From positions 5,617,501 through 5,681,500 of the forward strand of contig NZ_CP062231.1 in assembly GCF_024707525.1 (NCBI RefSeq): a DNA stretch of 64,000 bases. The letters are read 5' to 3'. The notes beneath the pieces are model-generated. The model saw only the letters and a program-made list of their open reading frames with translations, searched no databases and was not told the DNA's origin. The translations under genes and the position numbers were made by a program. Of the stretch, positions 45,014-53,838 are shown one piece after another; position 1 is the first letter of the stretch, and each line of letters opens with the position of its first letter. This DNA is from Rhizobium sp. TH2. GTDB taxonomy: Bacteria > Pseudomonadota > Alphaproteobacteria > Rhizobiales > Rhizobiaceae.

Positions 45014-46228
45014 ATGACTGCCAGTCTCAAGAACGATTTCGCCGCATCGGCGTTCGACCTGACGCCCGACCAGCAGGAGATACTGGACCAGGCCGACAAG
45101 TTCGCGCACGGCGAGCTCTATCCCCTCTCTGAGCGGATGGATAACGAGGAGTGGTGGCCGGAGCATGCCTTTCCCAAGATCGGCGATGCGGGCTATTTCG
45201 GCGTCACGGTGCCGGAGGAATATGGCGGCGTCGGGCTCGACCTCGTCTCCGCCGGCCTCGTGCTGCAGGGTTTCTCGCGCTGGAATCATGCGATGGCGCT
45301 CGCTGTCGTGGCGCATGACAACCTCTGCGCCAACAATATCTACCGCAACGGCAACGAGGAACAGCGCCGCAAATATCTGCCCGGCTTGTGCTCGGGCCGG
45401 AAGATCGGTGCGCTGGGCCTGACCGAGCCCGGCGCCGGCTCGGATGCGCTCGGCTCGATGCGCACCACAGCCCGCCGCGATGGCGACCACTATGTGCTGA
45501 ATGGCTCGAAAATCTACATCACCAACGGCCCTGTCGCCGATGTCCTGCTGGTCTACGCCAAGACCGACAAGGAGAAGGGCGCACACGGAATTTCCGCCTT
45601 CATCGTCGAAAAGGATTTTCCCGGCTTCAAGGTGGCGCAGAAGCTGATCAAGATGGGTTATCGCGGCAGCCAGACGGCGGAGCTGGTGTTCGAGGATTGC
45701 CGCGTGCCGGCCGAAAATCTTGTCGGCGGCGAGAATCGCGGTGTGTCCGTGGTCATGAGCGGTCTCGATCTCGAGCGTGCGATGATTTCGCCGCTCTGCC
45801 TCGGCATCGCCGAACGCGCGCTGGAACTCTCGATCGATTATGCCCAGACGCGCCAGCAATTCGGCAAGCCCATCGGCTCGTTCCAGATGGTGCAATCCAT
45901 GCTCGCCGAAATGTACGTGCTGGTCGAGACCATGCGCAGCTTCACCTATAAGACGCTTGCCGCGGCAGCCCCATTGGAGATTGGCGAGGGCGGGCGCGGC
46001 GATATCCACATGCTGACGGCGGCATCGGTGATGTATGCCGCCAATTCCGTCAACGCGGTGCTCGACAAGGCGGTGCAGATTCATGGCGGATCGGGGTATA
46101 TCTGGGAATCGGAGATCAACCGGCTGTTCCGCTCCACCAAGCTTCTCGAGATCGGCGCCGGCACGACGGAGGTCCGCAAGATGATCATTGCGGGCGAACT
46201 CCTGAAAGGAATGAAGCGCAATGGCTGA
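45014..46228 (+). CDS. Acyl-CoA dehydrogenase, isovaleryl/AtuD-like
   Basis: 404 residues from ATG 45014. PEEYGGVGLDL, GLTEPGAGSDALGSM (FAD/substrate loop), YITNGPVAD, QTRQQFGKPIG and the C-terminal IHGGSGYIWE with LEIGAGTTEVRK. The catalytic Glu is in SGLDLERAM, the position used in isovaleryl-CoA dehydrogenase and citronellyl-CoA dehydrogenases, so the substrate is probably a branched acyl-CoA. It opens the plus-strand half of the locus; overlaps the SDR by 8 bases. Confidence 0.9.
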   Translation: MTASLKNDFAASAFDLTPDQQEILDQADKFAHGELYPLSERMDNEEWWPEHAFPKIGDAGYFGVTVPEEYGGVGLDLVSAGLVLQGFSRWNHAMALAVVAHDNLCANNIYRNGNEEQRRKYLPGLCSGRKIGALGLTEPGAGSDALGSMRTTARRDGDHYVLNGSKIYITNGPVADVLLVYAKTDKEKGAHGISAFIVEKDFPGFKVAQKLIKMGYRGSQTAELVFEDCRVPAENLVGGENRGVSVVMSGLDLERAMISPLCLGIAERALELSIDYAQTRQQFGKPIGSFQMVQSMLAEMYVLVETMRSFTYKTLAAAAPLEIGEGGRGDIHMLTAASVMYAANSVNAVLDKAVQIHGGSGYIWESEINRLFRSTKLLEIGAGTTEVRKMIIAGELLKGMKRNG

Positions 46229-47069
46229 GAAGGAATTCGGCCTGGACGACGACGCCCTCGCGATCCACCCCACTGTCTATGGGCCGGAGGCGTTCAAGGG
46301 CAAGACCGTGCTCATATCGGGCGGCGCCGGCGGCATCGGCCGTGCCACGGCCTGGCTGCTCGGCCGTCTCGGCGCGCGCATCATCATAGCCGGCCGCAGC
46401 GAAGCCAAGCTCGCATCCGCAGTCGTAGCGATGACCGCGCGCGGACTGCACGTCACGTCGCAGACGGTCGATATCAGGGAGCCGGAAAGCGTCGCGGCGC
46501 TTTATGCGGCGATTGCCGAGTCCGGCGGCTTCGATATTCTGGTCAACAGCGCGGGCGGCCAGTTCCCGCAAGCCGCGATCGATTTCTCGGTCAAGGGCTG
46601 GAACACTGTCGTCAATACCAATCTCAACGGCACCTGGCACATGATGCAGGGTGCCGGGAGGCACTGGCGCGACACCGGCAGGCCGGGCAGCATCGTCACC
46701 ATCGTCGTCGTCACCGGCCATGGATTGCATGGCGTGGCGCATACGATTGCCGCGCGCTCCGGCGTCATCGGACTTTCCCGGGCGCTGGCCGTGGAATGGG
46801 CGCCGCACAATATCCGGGTCAATTGCATCGCCCCCGGCGTCATCGAGACGCCAGGCTGGAAAGTCTATGACGAGAAGGCCGTCGAGGCCTATCCCAAGTC
46901 CAATCCCATGATGCGCAACGGCACGACCTGGGATGTGGCCGAGGCCTGCGCCTATCTCGGTGGGTCGGCGGCGGCCTATGTCACCGGCGAGGTGGTGCAT
47001 GTGGCAGGCGGCGCCCAATTGTGGGGCGAGACCTGGACGATCGACAAGCCGGATTACTTCAAGGTGTGA
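46221..47069 (+). CDS. SDR-family enoyl-CoA reductase-like protein (PECR/DECR type)
   Basis: 282 residues. SGGAGGIGRAT and NSAGGQ are classical, but the YxxxK catalytic pair is absent: the region reads HTIAARSGVIGLSRALAVEW. This matches peroxisomal trans-2-enoyl-CoA reductase and dienoyl-CoA reductase, where AAR.GV replaces YxxxK. NCIAPGVIETPGW and a C-terminal HVAGGAQLWGE follow. So it more likely reduces an enoyl- or dienoyl-CoA than an alcohol or ketone. This fits beta-oxidation of unsaturated isoprenoid chains. Confidence 0.87.
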   Translation: MAEKEFGLDDDALAIHPTVYGPEAFKGKTVLISGGAGGIGRATAWLLGRLGARIIIAGRSEAKLASAVVAMTARGLHVTSQTVDIREPESVAALYAAIAESGGFDILVNSAGGQFPQAAIDFSVKGWNTVVNTNLNGTWHMMQGAGRHWRDTGRPGSIVTIVVVTGHGLHGVAHTIAARSGVIGLSRALAVEWAPHNIRVNCIAPGVIETPGWKVYDEKAVEAYPKSNPMMRNGTTWDVAEACAYLGGSAAAYVTGEVVHVAGGAQLWGETWTIDKPDYFKV

Positions 47070-47085
47070 CGCAGCGAGGAACGAG

Positions 47086-48084
47086 ATGAAAGCCATCCTC
47101 AGCCGCATTGCCGGCGGTCCGGAATCCCTGACGATCGAGGAGATCGACGAACCCATGCCCGGACCCGGCCAGATTGTGGTGTCGGTGGCGGCGGTGGGCG
47201 CCAACTTCCCCGACTCGCTGATTATCTCCGACCGCTACCAGCATAAGCCAGCGCGCCCGTTCTCTCCCGGCGGCGAGATCTCGGGTGTGGTCTCGGCCGT
47301 CGGCGAAGATGTCGAGGATTTCGCGATCGGTGACCGCGTGCTGGCGATGATCATCTGGGGCGGGCTCGCCGAGAAAGTCGCCGTCGATGCCTGGCGCTGC
47401 TCGAAGTTACCCGATGCCATGCCCTTCGACGAGGCCGCCGCATTCATCCTGACCTACGGCACGTCCTATCACGCGCTGGTTGATCGTGCGCGATTGCAGC
47501 CGGGCGAGACCTTGCTGGTGCTCGGCGCCTCGGGGGGCGTCGGGCTGGCGGCGGTGGAGATCGGAAAAGCGCTTGGCGCGCGGGTCATCGCGGCAGCCTC
47601 GACGGACGAGAAGATGGCGCTTGCTATCGAGCGCGGCGCGACGGATGGTGTCGTCTACGGTTCCGACCCGGACGACACGACCGTGCAACGCGCACTCGCC
47701 GCGAAATTCAAGGCCGTCTGCGGCGAGGGCGGATTTGATGTGATCTACGATCCGGTTGGCGGCGGCTATTCGGAGCCGGCCTTGCGCAGCATCGCTTGGC
47801 TCGGCCGCTATCTCGTGGTCGGCTTCCCCGCCGGTATCGCCAAGATCCCGCTCAACCTGCCGCTTCTCAAGGGCTGCGATATCCTGGGCATCTTCTGGGG
47901 ATCGGCGATGGAGCGAGATCCCGTGCGGCATCGCACTGCGGTCGAGGCGCTTTTCGCGCTTTACGCCGAGGGCAAGGTGCGGCCCACGATCTCGAAACAT
48001 TATCCGTTCGAAGAAAGCGCTCAGGCTATCATCGACCTCGCTTCCCGAAAGGCAACCGGCAAGCTGGTGATAACCATTCCATGA
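47086..48084 (+). CDS. NAD(P)H:quinone oxidoreductase-type MDR protein
   Basis: 332 residues. Zinc-free medium-chain reductase: MKAILSRIAGGPESL, PGGEISGVVSAVGEDV, nucleotide loop GASGGVGLAAVEIGKALGA and DPVGGGYSEPALRS. Members reduce quinones, enones or enoyl-CoA with NADPH. Its TGA overlaps the ATG of the broken VOC gene as ATGA. Probably a reductive step on an unsaturated intermediate. Confidence 0.9.
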   Translation: MKAILSRIAGGPESLTIEEIDEPMPGPGQIVVSVAAVGANFPDSLIISDRYQHKPARPFSPGGEISGVVSAVGEDVEDFAIGDRVLAMIIWGGLAEKVAVDAWRCSKLPDAMPFDEAAAFILTYGTSYHALVDRARLQPGETLLVLGASGGVGLAAVEIGKALGARVIAAASTDEKMALAIERGATDGVVYGSDPDDTTVQRALAAKFKAVCGEGGFDVIYDPVGGGYSEPALRSIAWLGRYLVVGFPAGIAKIPLNLPLLKGCDILGIFWGSAMERDPVRHRTAVEALFALYAEGKVRPTISKHYPFEESAQAIIDLASRKATGKLVITIP

Positions 48085-48599
48085 CGGACGCGCCCGCACT
48101 CCATGGCAATGATCAGCGGGCGAGCGAGCTCCAGAACGTCTAGCGCTTCTTCCACATCAATGTGAACTGCTCGAATTTCGATGTCTCGCTCGCCTTCTAC
48201 CAAAGGCTGGGCTTCAAGGTCGTGCTGGAATTCGACGAGGAGATGACCTTTGGCGAGACGGGCCTCGGCCCCATCCTTCGCCTGCCGGATGATTGCGACG
48301 GACGCGCGGCACTTCTCGCCCTTAGCGACCAGCCGGGCGCGCTGCGACTCGACCTGATCGAATGGAAAAAACCCATCGTGAACGATGGGCCAGCTCCAAA
48401 TCTCGCGCGACGGGGTTTCGGCCGCATTTGCCTCAAAGTGCTGGATACGGACCGGCTTCATCGCGAGCTGATCGATGCCGGCCACATGCCCTACACGCCG
48501 CCGGGTCGGATCCGTCTTGGTGGTTCCAATATCAAGATATTCTGTGTCGAAGACCCGGATGGCGTGGTTCTCGAATTCATGGAATTTATCAAGGACTAG
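48081..48599 (+). pseudogene. VOC (glyoxalase-like) gene interrupted by an in-frame amber codon
   Basis: ATG 48081 overlaps the upstream stop and opens MTDAPALHGNDQRASELQNV, then TAG at 48141-48143, then in the same frame RFFHINVNCSNFDVSLAFYQ. The FFHINVNCSN stretch holds the first beta-strand and metal-ligand His of the VOC fold, so it should be translated. The remainder is intact to 48599, ending VEDPDGVVLEFME. A GTG at 48162 gives a 145-residue product but loses that strand. So this is a nonsense mutation, a sequencing error or a readthrough case. The family includes glyoxalases and epimerases. Confidence 0.75.
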
Positions 48600-48602
48600 C
48601 CG

Positions 48603-49046
48603 ATGATCGCACGAAATGAACCGCCACCCTCCTATGCCGAGACCGAAGAGCTTCTGAGAGACAGCGGCTGGTCGATCATCCACATCTCCCCGTTCTCGGA
48701 CCTCGTCGGGCCCGCCTGGAAGCGCGATGGCGAGCACCGCTTCGCCTTCGTCATGAAGGAAAAGCACGACAATTCGCTGGGCCGCGCGCATGGCGGCATG
48801 ATCATGAGCTTCTGCGACGATGGTCTGGGCGTAACCGCACGCGTGCCGCATCCGGGCAAGCACCTGCTGACGATCAGCTTCGAGTGCAAGTTCATCTCGG
48901 GCCCGAAACTCGGCGAACTGGTCGAGCTTCAATGCGAGATCGTCAAGGCGACGACCACGCTCTCCTTCGTTCGCGGCACCTGCATGGTCGGCAGCCGGGT
49001 TGTCGCCGACGCCTCGGGTATCTGGAAGGCTGTATCCAGGGCGTGA
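48603..49046 (+). CDS. PaaI-type hotdog-fold thioesterase
   Basis: 147 residues. RAHGGMIMSFCDDGLG is the HGG motif with the catalytic Asp, typical of PaaI/4-hydroxybenzoyl-CoA thioesterases. ISFECKFISGPKLGE follows in the beta-sheet. Hydrolyses acyl-CoA, possibly to rescue CoA from dead-end intermediates. Last gene of the plus half of the Atu-like locus, 8 bases from the convergent ATPase gene. Confidence 0.88.
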   Translation: MIARNEPPPSYAETEELLRDSGWSIIHISPFSDLVGPAWKRDGEHRFAFVMKEKHDNSLGRAHGGMIMSFCDDGLGVTARVPHPGKHLLTISFECKFISGPKLGELVELQCEIVKATTTLSFVRGTCMVGSRVVADASGIWKAVSRA

Positions 49047-49053
49047 CCTTTCG

Positions 49054-50550
49054 TCAGTGCACGGCCGCATACATGATCTTGTCCTCGGTCGCCTCCTCGG
49101 GCGCGAATTCCTCGACCACGCGGCCGGACCGGCAGACGAGGATCCGGTCCGAAATGTTGAGGATCTCCGGCAGGTAGGACGAGATCACCATGACCGCGAG
49201 GCCCTCATCGGCGAGCTTGTTGATGAACTGGTGGATTTCCGCGATCGCGCCGACATCGACGCCGCGCGTCGGTTCGTCGAAGATGATGATCCTCGGCCTC
49301 TGCACCAGTGATTTCGAGATCACCACCTTCTGCTGGTTGCCGCCCGAGAGTTCGATGACGCGCGCATTGCTGTTGATGGCGCGGATGTTGAGTGTCTTCG
49401 TCCACTCGTCGGCAAGCGTCTTCATCTCCGTCATGCTGACCACGACGCCCTTGCTCTGGCCTGCGGCGAGCGCGCCCATATGCAGATTCTCGGCGATCGT
49501 CATGGTCTCGAAGAATCCCTCGATCTTGCGGTCCTCGGTGACATAGACGATGCCATCCTGCACCGCCTGGCGCGGCACCCGGTAGCGCACCGCCTTGTCG
49601 CGCAGATGGATTTCGCCACCGTTGAAGAAATTGCGCTTCACCACGCCGGCGATGATCTTCGCCGTCTCCGTCCGGCCCGATCCGATCAGCCCGAACATGC
49701 CGGTGATCTGCCCGGAATAGATCGAAAACGAGGTGTTCTTGACGATATTGCCCATCGACAGGTTCTGCACGCTCAGCACCTTGTCGCCGACCTCGCGCGC
49801 GCCGCTGCCGCTATGCTTGCGATAGAGCGCATTCGAAAGCGAGCGCCCGACCATCGCGCGGATGATCTTGTCGCGGTCGAAGGCCGAGGTCACGTCGCTC
49901 GCCACCAGTTCGCCGTCGCGCAGGATGGTGATCCGGTCGGCGATCTGTAGCGCCTCCTCGATGGCATGCGAGATGAAGATGATCGACACACCCCGCTGCT
50001 TCAGCCGGGCGATCAGCGCAAAAAAGTGATGCTTCTCCTCCGGCGTCAGCGACGCCGTGGGCTCGTCAAAAATGATGACGCGGACATTTTTCCGCACCGC
50101 GCGCGCGATCTCGACCATCTGCTTGTGGGCGGCACCAAGGCCGGAGACGATCGCGGTCGGATTGACGTTGAAATTCAGCGACTGGAGAAACGTCTGCGCC
50201 GCGATATTGAGGCCGCGAATGCGATTGAACAGCTTTTCGTCGCCGAGATAGAGGTTCTGCGCCACGGTCATCGAGGGCACCAGGCTGGTTTCCTGAAACA
50301 CCATGGCGACACCATTGTCGAGCGCTTCGGATGGTGTGTTGAATGTGACGGGCTTGCCGTCGAACAGCATCTCGCCCGACGTCGGCTGAGTCACGCCGCA
50401 CATCATCTTGGTCAGCGTCGATTTGCCCGCACCGTTCTCGCCAAGCAGGGCGTGAACTTCGCCCGGTTGCAGCGTGAAGCTGACCTTGGTCACGGCGGGA
50501 ACACTGCGATATTCCTTGGTGACCTCGCGCATTTCGATCAGGGGCTGCAT
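49054..50550 (-). CDS. Sugar ABC transporter ATPase, duplicated RbsA type (second system)
   Basis: 498 residues. Domain 1: GENGAGKSTLTKMM, VIFDEPTASLTPEE. Domain 2: degenerate P-loop GSGRTET, SGGNQQKVVISK, FDEPTRGVDVG. Unlike the first locus, the Walker B Glu of domain 2 is kept. ATG 50550 shares a base with the TGA of the SMP-30 gene. It completes the importer with the permeases at 51644 and 54912. Confidence 0.92.
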   Translation of the reverse strand: MQPLIEMREVTKEYRSVPAVTKVSFTLQPGEVHALLGENGAGKSTLTKMMCGVTQPTSGEMLFDGKPVTFNTPSEALDNGVAMVFQETSLVPSMTVAQNLYLGDEKLFNRIRGLNIAAQTFLQSLNFNVNPTAIVSGLGAAHKQMVEIARAVRKNVRVIIFDEPTASLTPEEKHHFFALIARLKQRGVSIIFISHAIEEALQIADRITILRDGELVASDVTSAFDRDKIIRAMVGRSLSNALYRKHSGSGAREVGDKVLSVQNLSMGNIVKNTSFSIYSGQITGMFGLIGSGRTETAKIIAGVVKRNFFNGGEIHLRDKAVRYRVPRQAVQDGIVYVTEDRKIEGFFETMTIAENLHMGALAAGQSKGVVVSMTEMKTLADEWTKTLNIRAINSNARVIELSGGNQQKVVISKSLVQRPRIIIFDEPTRGVDVGAIAEIHQFINKLADEGLAVMVISSYLPEILNISDRILVCRSGRVVEEFAPEEATEDKIMYAAVH

Positions 50551-51647
50551 CAGTGTTCTCCCAACTGGTCACGCGCGACGCTTCTGGCATTCGGATCGAG
50601 CAGCAGGATCGCATCACCGCCTTTGCTGGCAACCAGCAGGCCCGCCGTCGTTTCCACACATTGTGTCACCCCATGGCGGGTGCCATCGGCGCGGCTGTGA
50701 TAGCCCATGACGGGGCGAAACTGCCTGTCGAGACGAGCGACCAGCCCATAAGAGCGCGACGGCGCCCAGGGCTTCAGCATGCCGAAATGTTTTTGCGCAC
50801 CGCCCTGCAATGGTTCGAGGAAGGTGGCCGATGGCTTCAAAGTCGGCGCTGCCCAGTATTCCGCTGGAACTTCCGTCATCATGCGCCGCAGGAATTCCGG
50901 TTCGCGCTGGATGAATTCGATGATCTGGTTGCGCGGCGCAAAGATCGACAGCCAGAAGCCGTCGCCCGCGTCCCGCGTGATCCGGGCCGGATAGCCGGGC
51001 AGATCGTCGAGAACGGGCGTCACGGCCGAAGCTTCGCCGACGATCACTAGACGGTTCCGCCAGCTTTCGGAGACCGCGAGCTTCCCATCAGACGTCACCA
51101 CGATCCCATAGGGCCAGGAGAGTTTGTCCGCGACGCGTTTTGCCTCGCCGGTTTTCAGGTTGATGCGTTGCACGGTGCCCGTGGCGCCACGCTGCATCAA
51201 GTCGGGCTTCCATTCGTCGGCCGAATGGCTGGTCGAGCCCTGGGTTATTGCCAGCTCCGTCTCCGAGACGAAAGTCATTGCCGTGACGCAACGAACACGT
51301 GGCAGCTTGCCGGTCTCGCCAGCCTCGATGCGGATCTCGCCATCGGCAAGTGCCACCGCCAGCATGCCGTTTGGAGACAGCGCAATGGCCGTGATGTCAC
51401 TGGCATATTCGTGGGCGACAGTGGTTGTCTTGGCCAATACGTCGAGGCTCAACACCTGCCGTCCCGCCGCGATGAACGTCCGCTGGCCGTTCGTGGCGAT
51501 GTCCTCAGGCGCCGTGATGTCGAGGAGAACAGGCGCTTCCTCGAGCAGCCGGTTCGGGCGCAACGCACCATCCATCGGCGGCACGGTCACGGCGGCTTCG
51601 CCGGCACCGCGGAAATTGTCCCAGGTTCGTTTCAACGCACCAATCAC
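50550..51647 (-). CDS. SMP-30/strictosidine-synthase-like protein with lost metal ligands
   Basis: 365 residues from GTG 51647, which overlaps the preceding stop as GTGA. A beta-propeller: SPNGMLAVALADG, SWPYGIVVTSDGKLAVSES, LPGYPARITRDAGDGFWLS. It is a paralogue of the propeller in the fused neighbour, but where that has LPNG and YPDN (Asn and Asp metal ligands) this has WPYG and YPAR. It is probably not a hydrolase, rather a structural or binding partner. No signal peptide is visible, so it should be cytosolic. Confidence 0.78.
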   Translation of the reverse strand: MIGALKRTWDNFRGAGEAAVTVPPMDGALRPNRLLEEAPVLLDITAPEDIATNGQRTFIAAGRQVLSLDVLAKTTTVAHEYASDITAIALSPNGMLAVALADGEIRIEAGETGKLPRVRCVTAMTFVSETELAITQGSTSHSADEWKPDLMQRGATGTVQRINLKTGEAKRVADKLSWPYGIVVTSDGKLAVSESWRNRLVIVGEASAVTPVLDDLPGYPARITRDAGDGFWLSIFAPRNQIIEFIQREPEFLRRMMTEVPAEYWAAPTLKPSATFLEPLQGGAQKHFGMLKPWAPSRSYGLVARLDRQFRPVMGYHSRADGTRHGVTQCVETTAGLLVASKGGDAILLLDPNARSVARDQLGEH

Positions 51648-53764
51648 GCTGGCGTCCCCCAATATTCCCTGAACGAGGTCCAGTTCGGGTCGGCGCCGGA
51701 AAGCGCGATCCGGCCCACCCGGTTGTTGTAGATGCCGCCGAGATAGAGATAGCCCTTGTGCTCGCGGATCGAGGTGATCATCGGATGGTTGTCGCCAGCC
51801 CGATCCCACAGCACGTCGAGGATATTGCCCTGGGCGTCGAACTTGATCACGCAGCCGGTATTCATGTTGGGGTAGAGCCAGTCGTCGCGGCCGACCTTCT
51901 GCACCATGCGGCGGCGAAAGTCGGGCATGCGCAGCGCCAGATCGAAGACCGGCGAACGCATGCCGCAAAGCGCGCACCAGTAATTGCCGTCCGAGGCGCG
52001 GTTGATATTGTCAGGATAGCCCGGCAGGTTTTCGATGATGACTTCGCGCTGGCCCTTCTTCGGCCCGTCGAAATACCATCGGGTGATGCGGCAGCCCCAG
52101 GTCTCGGCGTAGAGCAGCGATTGCCCGTTCTTCTCGACGCAAATGCCGTTCGGCAGTTGCAGGCTCGGCAGCACGGTGCGGGAGGAATCGTCCTTGGGAT
52201 CGTAACAGATGATGCGGCCATTGCCGCGTGCTTCCAGCCCGTCGATCACCCAGTCATACATCTCGTAGCGGATCGTCGCTTCGGAGAAGAACACCCGCCC
52301 GTCCGGCGCGATATCCAGATCGTCGGCCAGCCGCAGGCGGGAATCGTCGATCACCGACAGGAACGTCCGGTTGGTCTCGTCGGAGAGCTTGGTCACCTCG
52401 CCAGCCGGCGAAATCCGGAACAGGCCCATGCCGCCGACGCAGGTATGAAGATTGCCCTGCTTGTCGAATGCCAGCCCCAGCGGATGGCCACCGATGTGGG
52501 CGAAGACCTCCGATCGCGTGTAGTCGGGCGCGAACAGCCGCATGATATCGCCGTGCCGGCTGCCGCAATACATGTTGTCGTCCCTGTCGAACGTCATGTC
52601 TTCAGGGCCGTCGAGCACGCCGAGGCCTATCGCCTGGACGCCGTGCAGCCTGTCGTTCAGCGCATAGTCCGAACCCGACCCTTCGGCCGTGGCTGGCAGC
52701 GGCGGCAGCTTGAAATAGGTCGGCGAGACATAGGCGCGGGCGAGCAGCTTGTGGCGGTTCTTGACCCAGCGCACATCGATGGCGACGGCGAGCAGCAATA
52801 TGCCGCCGAGGATCAGCGAACTGGTGCCGCTGGTCAGGCCCATGCGGATAAGACTGTTCTGCACCAGCAGGATGATGACGGCGCCGAGCATCGCCTTGAC
52901 CACCGAACCACGGCCGCCGCCCAGGCTGATGCCACCGAGCACAACCGCTGTCAGCATCGTAACTTCAAGCCCTTTTCCGACATCTGTTCCGGCGCTCGAC
53001 AGCCGCGCCGCGTAAAAGGTCGATGACAACCCGGTCAACACGCCCGACAGCACATAAGTGATGCAGACCGTGCGTTTGACCTTGATGCCGGCATTGTAGG
53101 CCGAGCGGCGCGAACCGCCCACCGCCATCACGTGCCAGCCGAATTTCATGCGCGTGAGAACGATATGACCGGCGATTGCAATGAATGCCGCGACGAACAG
53201 GCTGGATGGAATGCCGAAGACACTGCCGATGGCCATGAATTCCCAACTGGCCGAGGCGTTGAACCCGCTGCTGATGATCTGACCGTAGTCCAGGAGACCC
53301 TGCTCCACGACGGCACGAACGATGATCAGCGTCACAAGTGTGGTCAAGAATGCCCGCATGCCGAGATAGCCAATCAGCAGACCGTTAACGAGCCCGATCA
53401 GGCCGCCCAGCAGCATGATCATGGGGATGCCGAGCGCGAGATTGAGTTCCATCGAGTTGATCAGCATCAGTGCCGCAAGATTGCACAGTGCGAATGTCGA
53501 GCCGACGGAAAGGTCGATGCCGCCGGCCATCATGACGAAGGTGATGCCGATAATGATGATGAGGTATTCGCCGTAAATCTGGGCGATGTCGGAAAGGTTG
53601 GATCCGGCCAGCCATCCCGGCAGCTCAATGCTGAAAAACGTCAGCACCGCCGCGAGGAAAACGACCGGTATCAGGGTGTCGATCCAGGTCTTGGCAAGGA
53701 TTTCGCCGACGACGTGATCGGGAACAAGCCGATAGCGCCAGCGTGTCCAGGTTTCCGAGGCCAT
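51644..53764 (-). CDS. Fusion: RbsC-type sugar permease plus SMP-30/strictosidine-synthase-like domain
   Basis: 706 residues from ATG 53764. Residues ~1-350 form a permease with about nine membrane segments and the hallmarks GGIDLSVGSTFAL and GGISLGGGRGS. After a short linker (LPPLPATAEGSG), residues ~385-706 form a six-bladed propeller: LDGPEDMTFDRDDN, LADDLDIAPDGRVFFSEAT, LQLPNGICV, GYPDNINRASDGNYW. The Glu, Asn and Asp matching SMP-30 lactonase ligands are kept. A separate gluconolactonase-like domain on the last transmembrane helix, probably cytosolic, would hydrolyse or sense the imported compound. I see no frameshift or start inside to suggest two genes. Confidence 0.85.
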   Translation of the reverse strand: MASETWTRWRYRLVPDHVVGEILAKTWIDTLIPVVFLAAVLTFFSIELPGWLAGSNLSDIAQIYGEYLIIIIGITFVMMAGGIDLSVGSTFALCNLAALMLINSMELNLALGIPMIMLLGGLIGLVNGLLIGYLGMRAFLTTLVTLIIVRAVVEQGLLDYGQIISSGFNASASWEFMAIGSVFGIPSSLFVAAFIAIAGHIVLTRMKFGWHVMAVGGSRRSAYNAGIKVKRTVCITYVLSGVLTGLSSTFYAARLSSAGTDVGKGLEVTMLTAVVLGGISLGGGRGSVVKAMLGAVIILLVQNSLIRMGLTSGTSSLILGGILLLAVAIDVRWVKNRHKLLARAYVSPTYFKLPPLPATAEGSGSDYALNDRLHGVQAIGLGVLDGPEDMTFDRDDNMYCGSRHGDIMRLFAPDYTRSEVFAHIGGHPLGLAFDKQGNLHTCVGGMGLFRISPAGEVTKLSDETNRTFLSVIDDSRLRLADDLDIAPDGRVFFSEATIRYEMYDWVIDGLEARGNGRIICYDPKDDSSRTVLPSLQLPNGICVEKNGQSLLYAETWGCRITRWYFDGPKKGQREVIIENLPGYPDNINRASDGNYWCALCGMRSPVFDLALRMPDFRRRMVQKVGRDDWLYPNMNTGCVIKFDAQGNILDVLWDRAGDNHPMITSIREHKGYLYLGGIYNNRVGRIALSGADPNWTSFREYWGTPA

Positions 53765-53838
53765 GAATAAACTCCGAGGTCGATTATGAAACGGCCAGCA
53801 CCATTTCCAGTGCTGGCCTGCTTTGAGCATGGCTCTCG

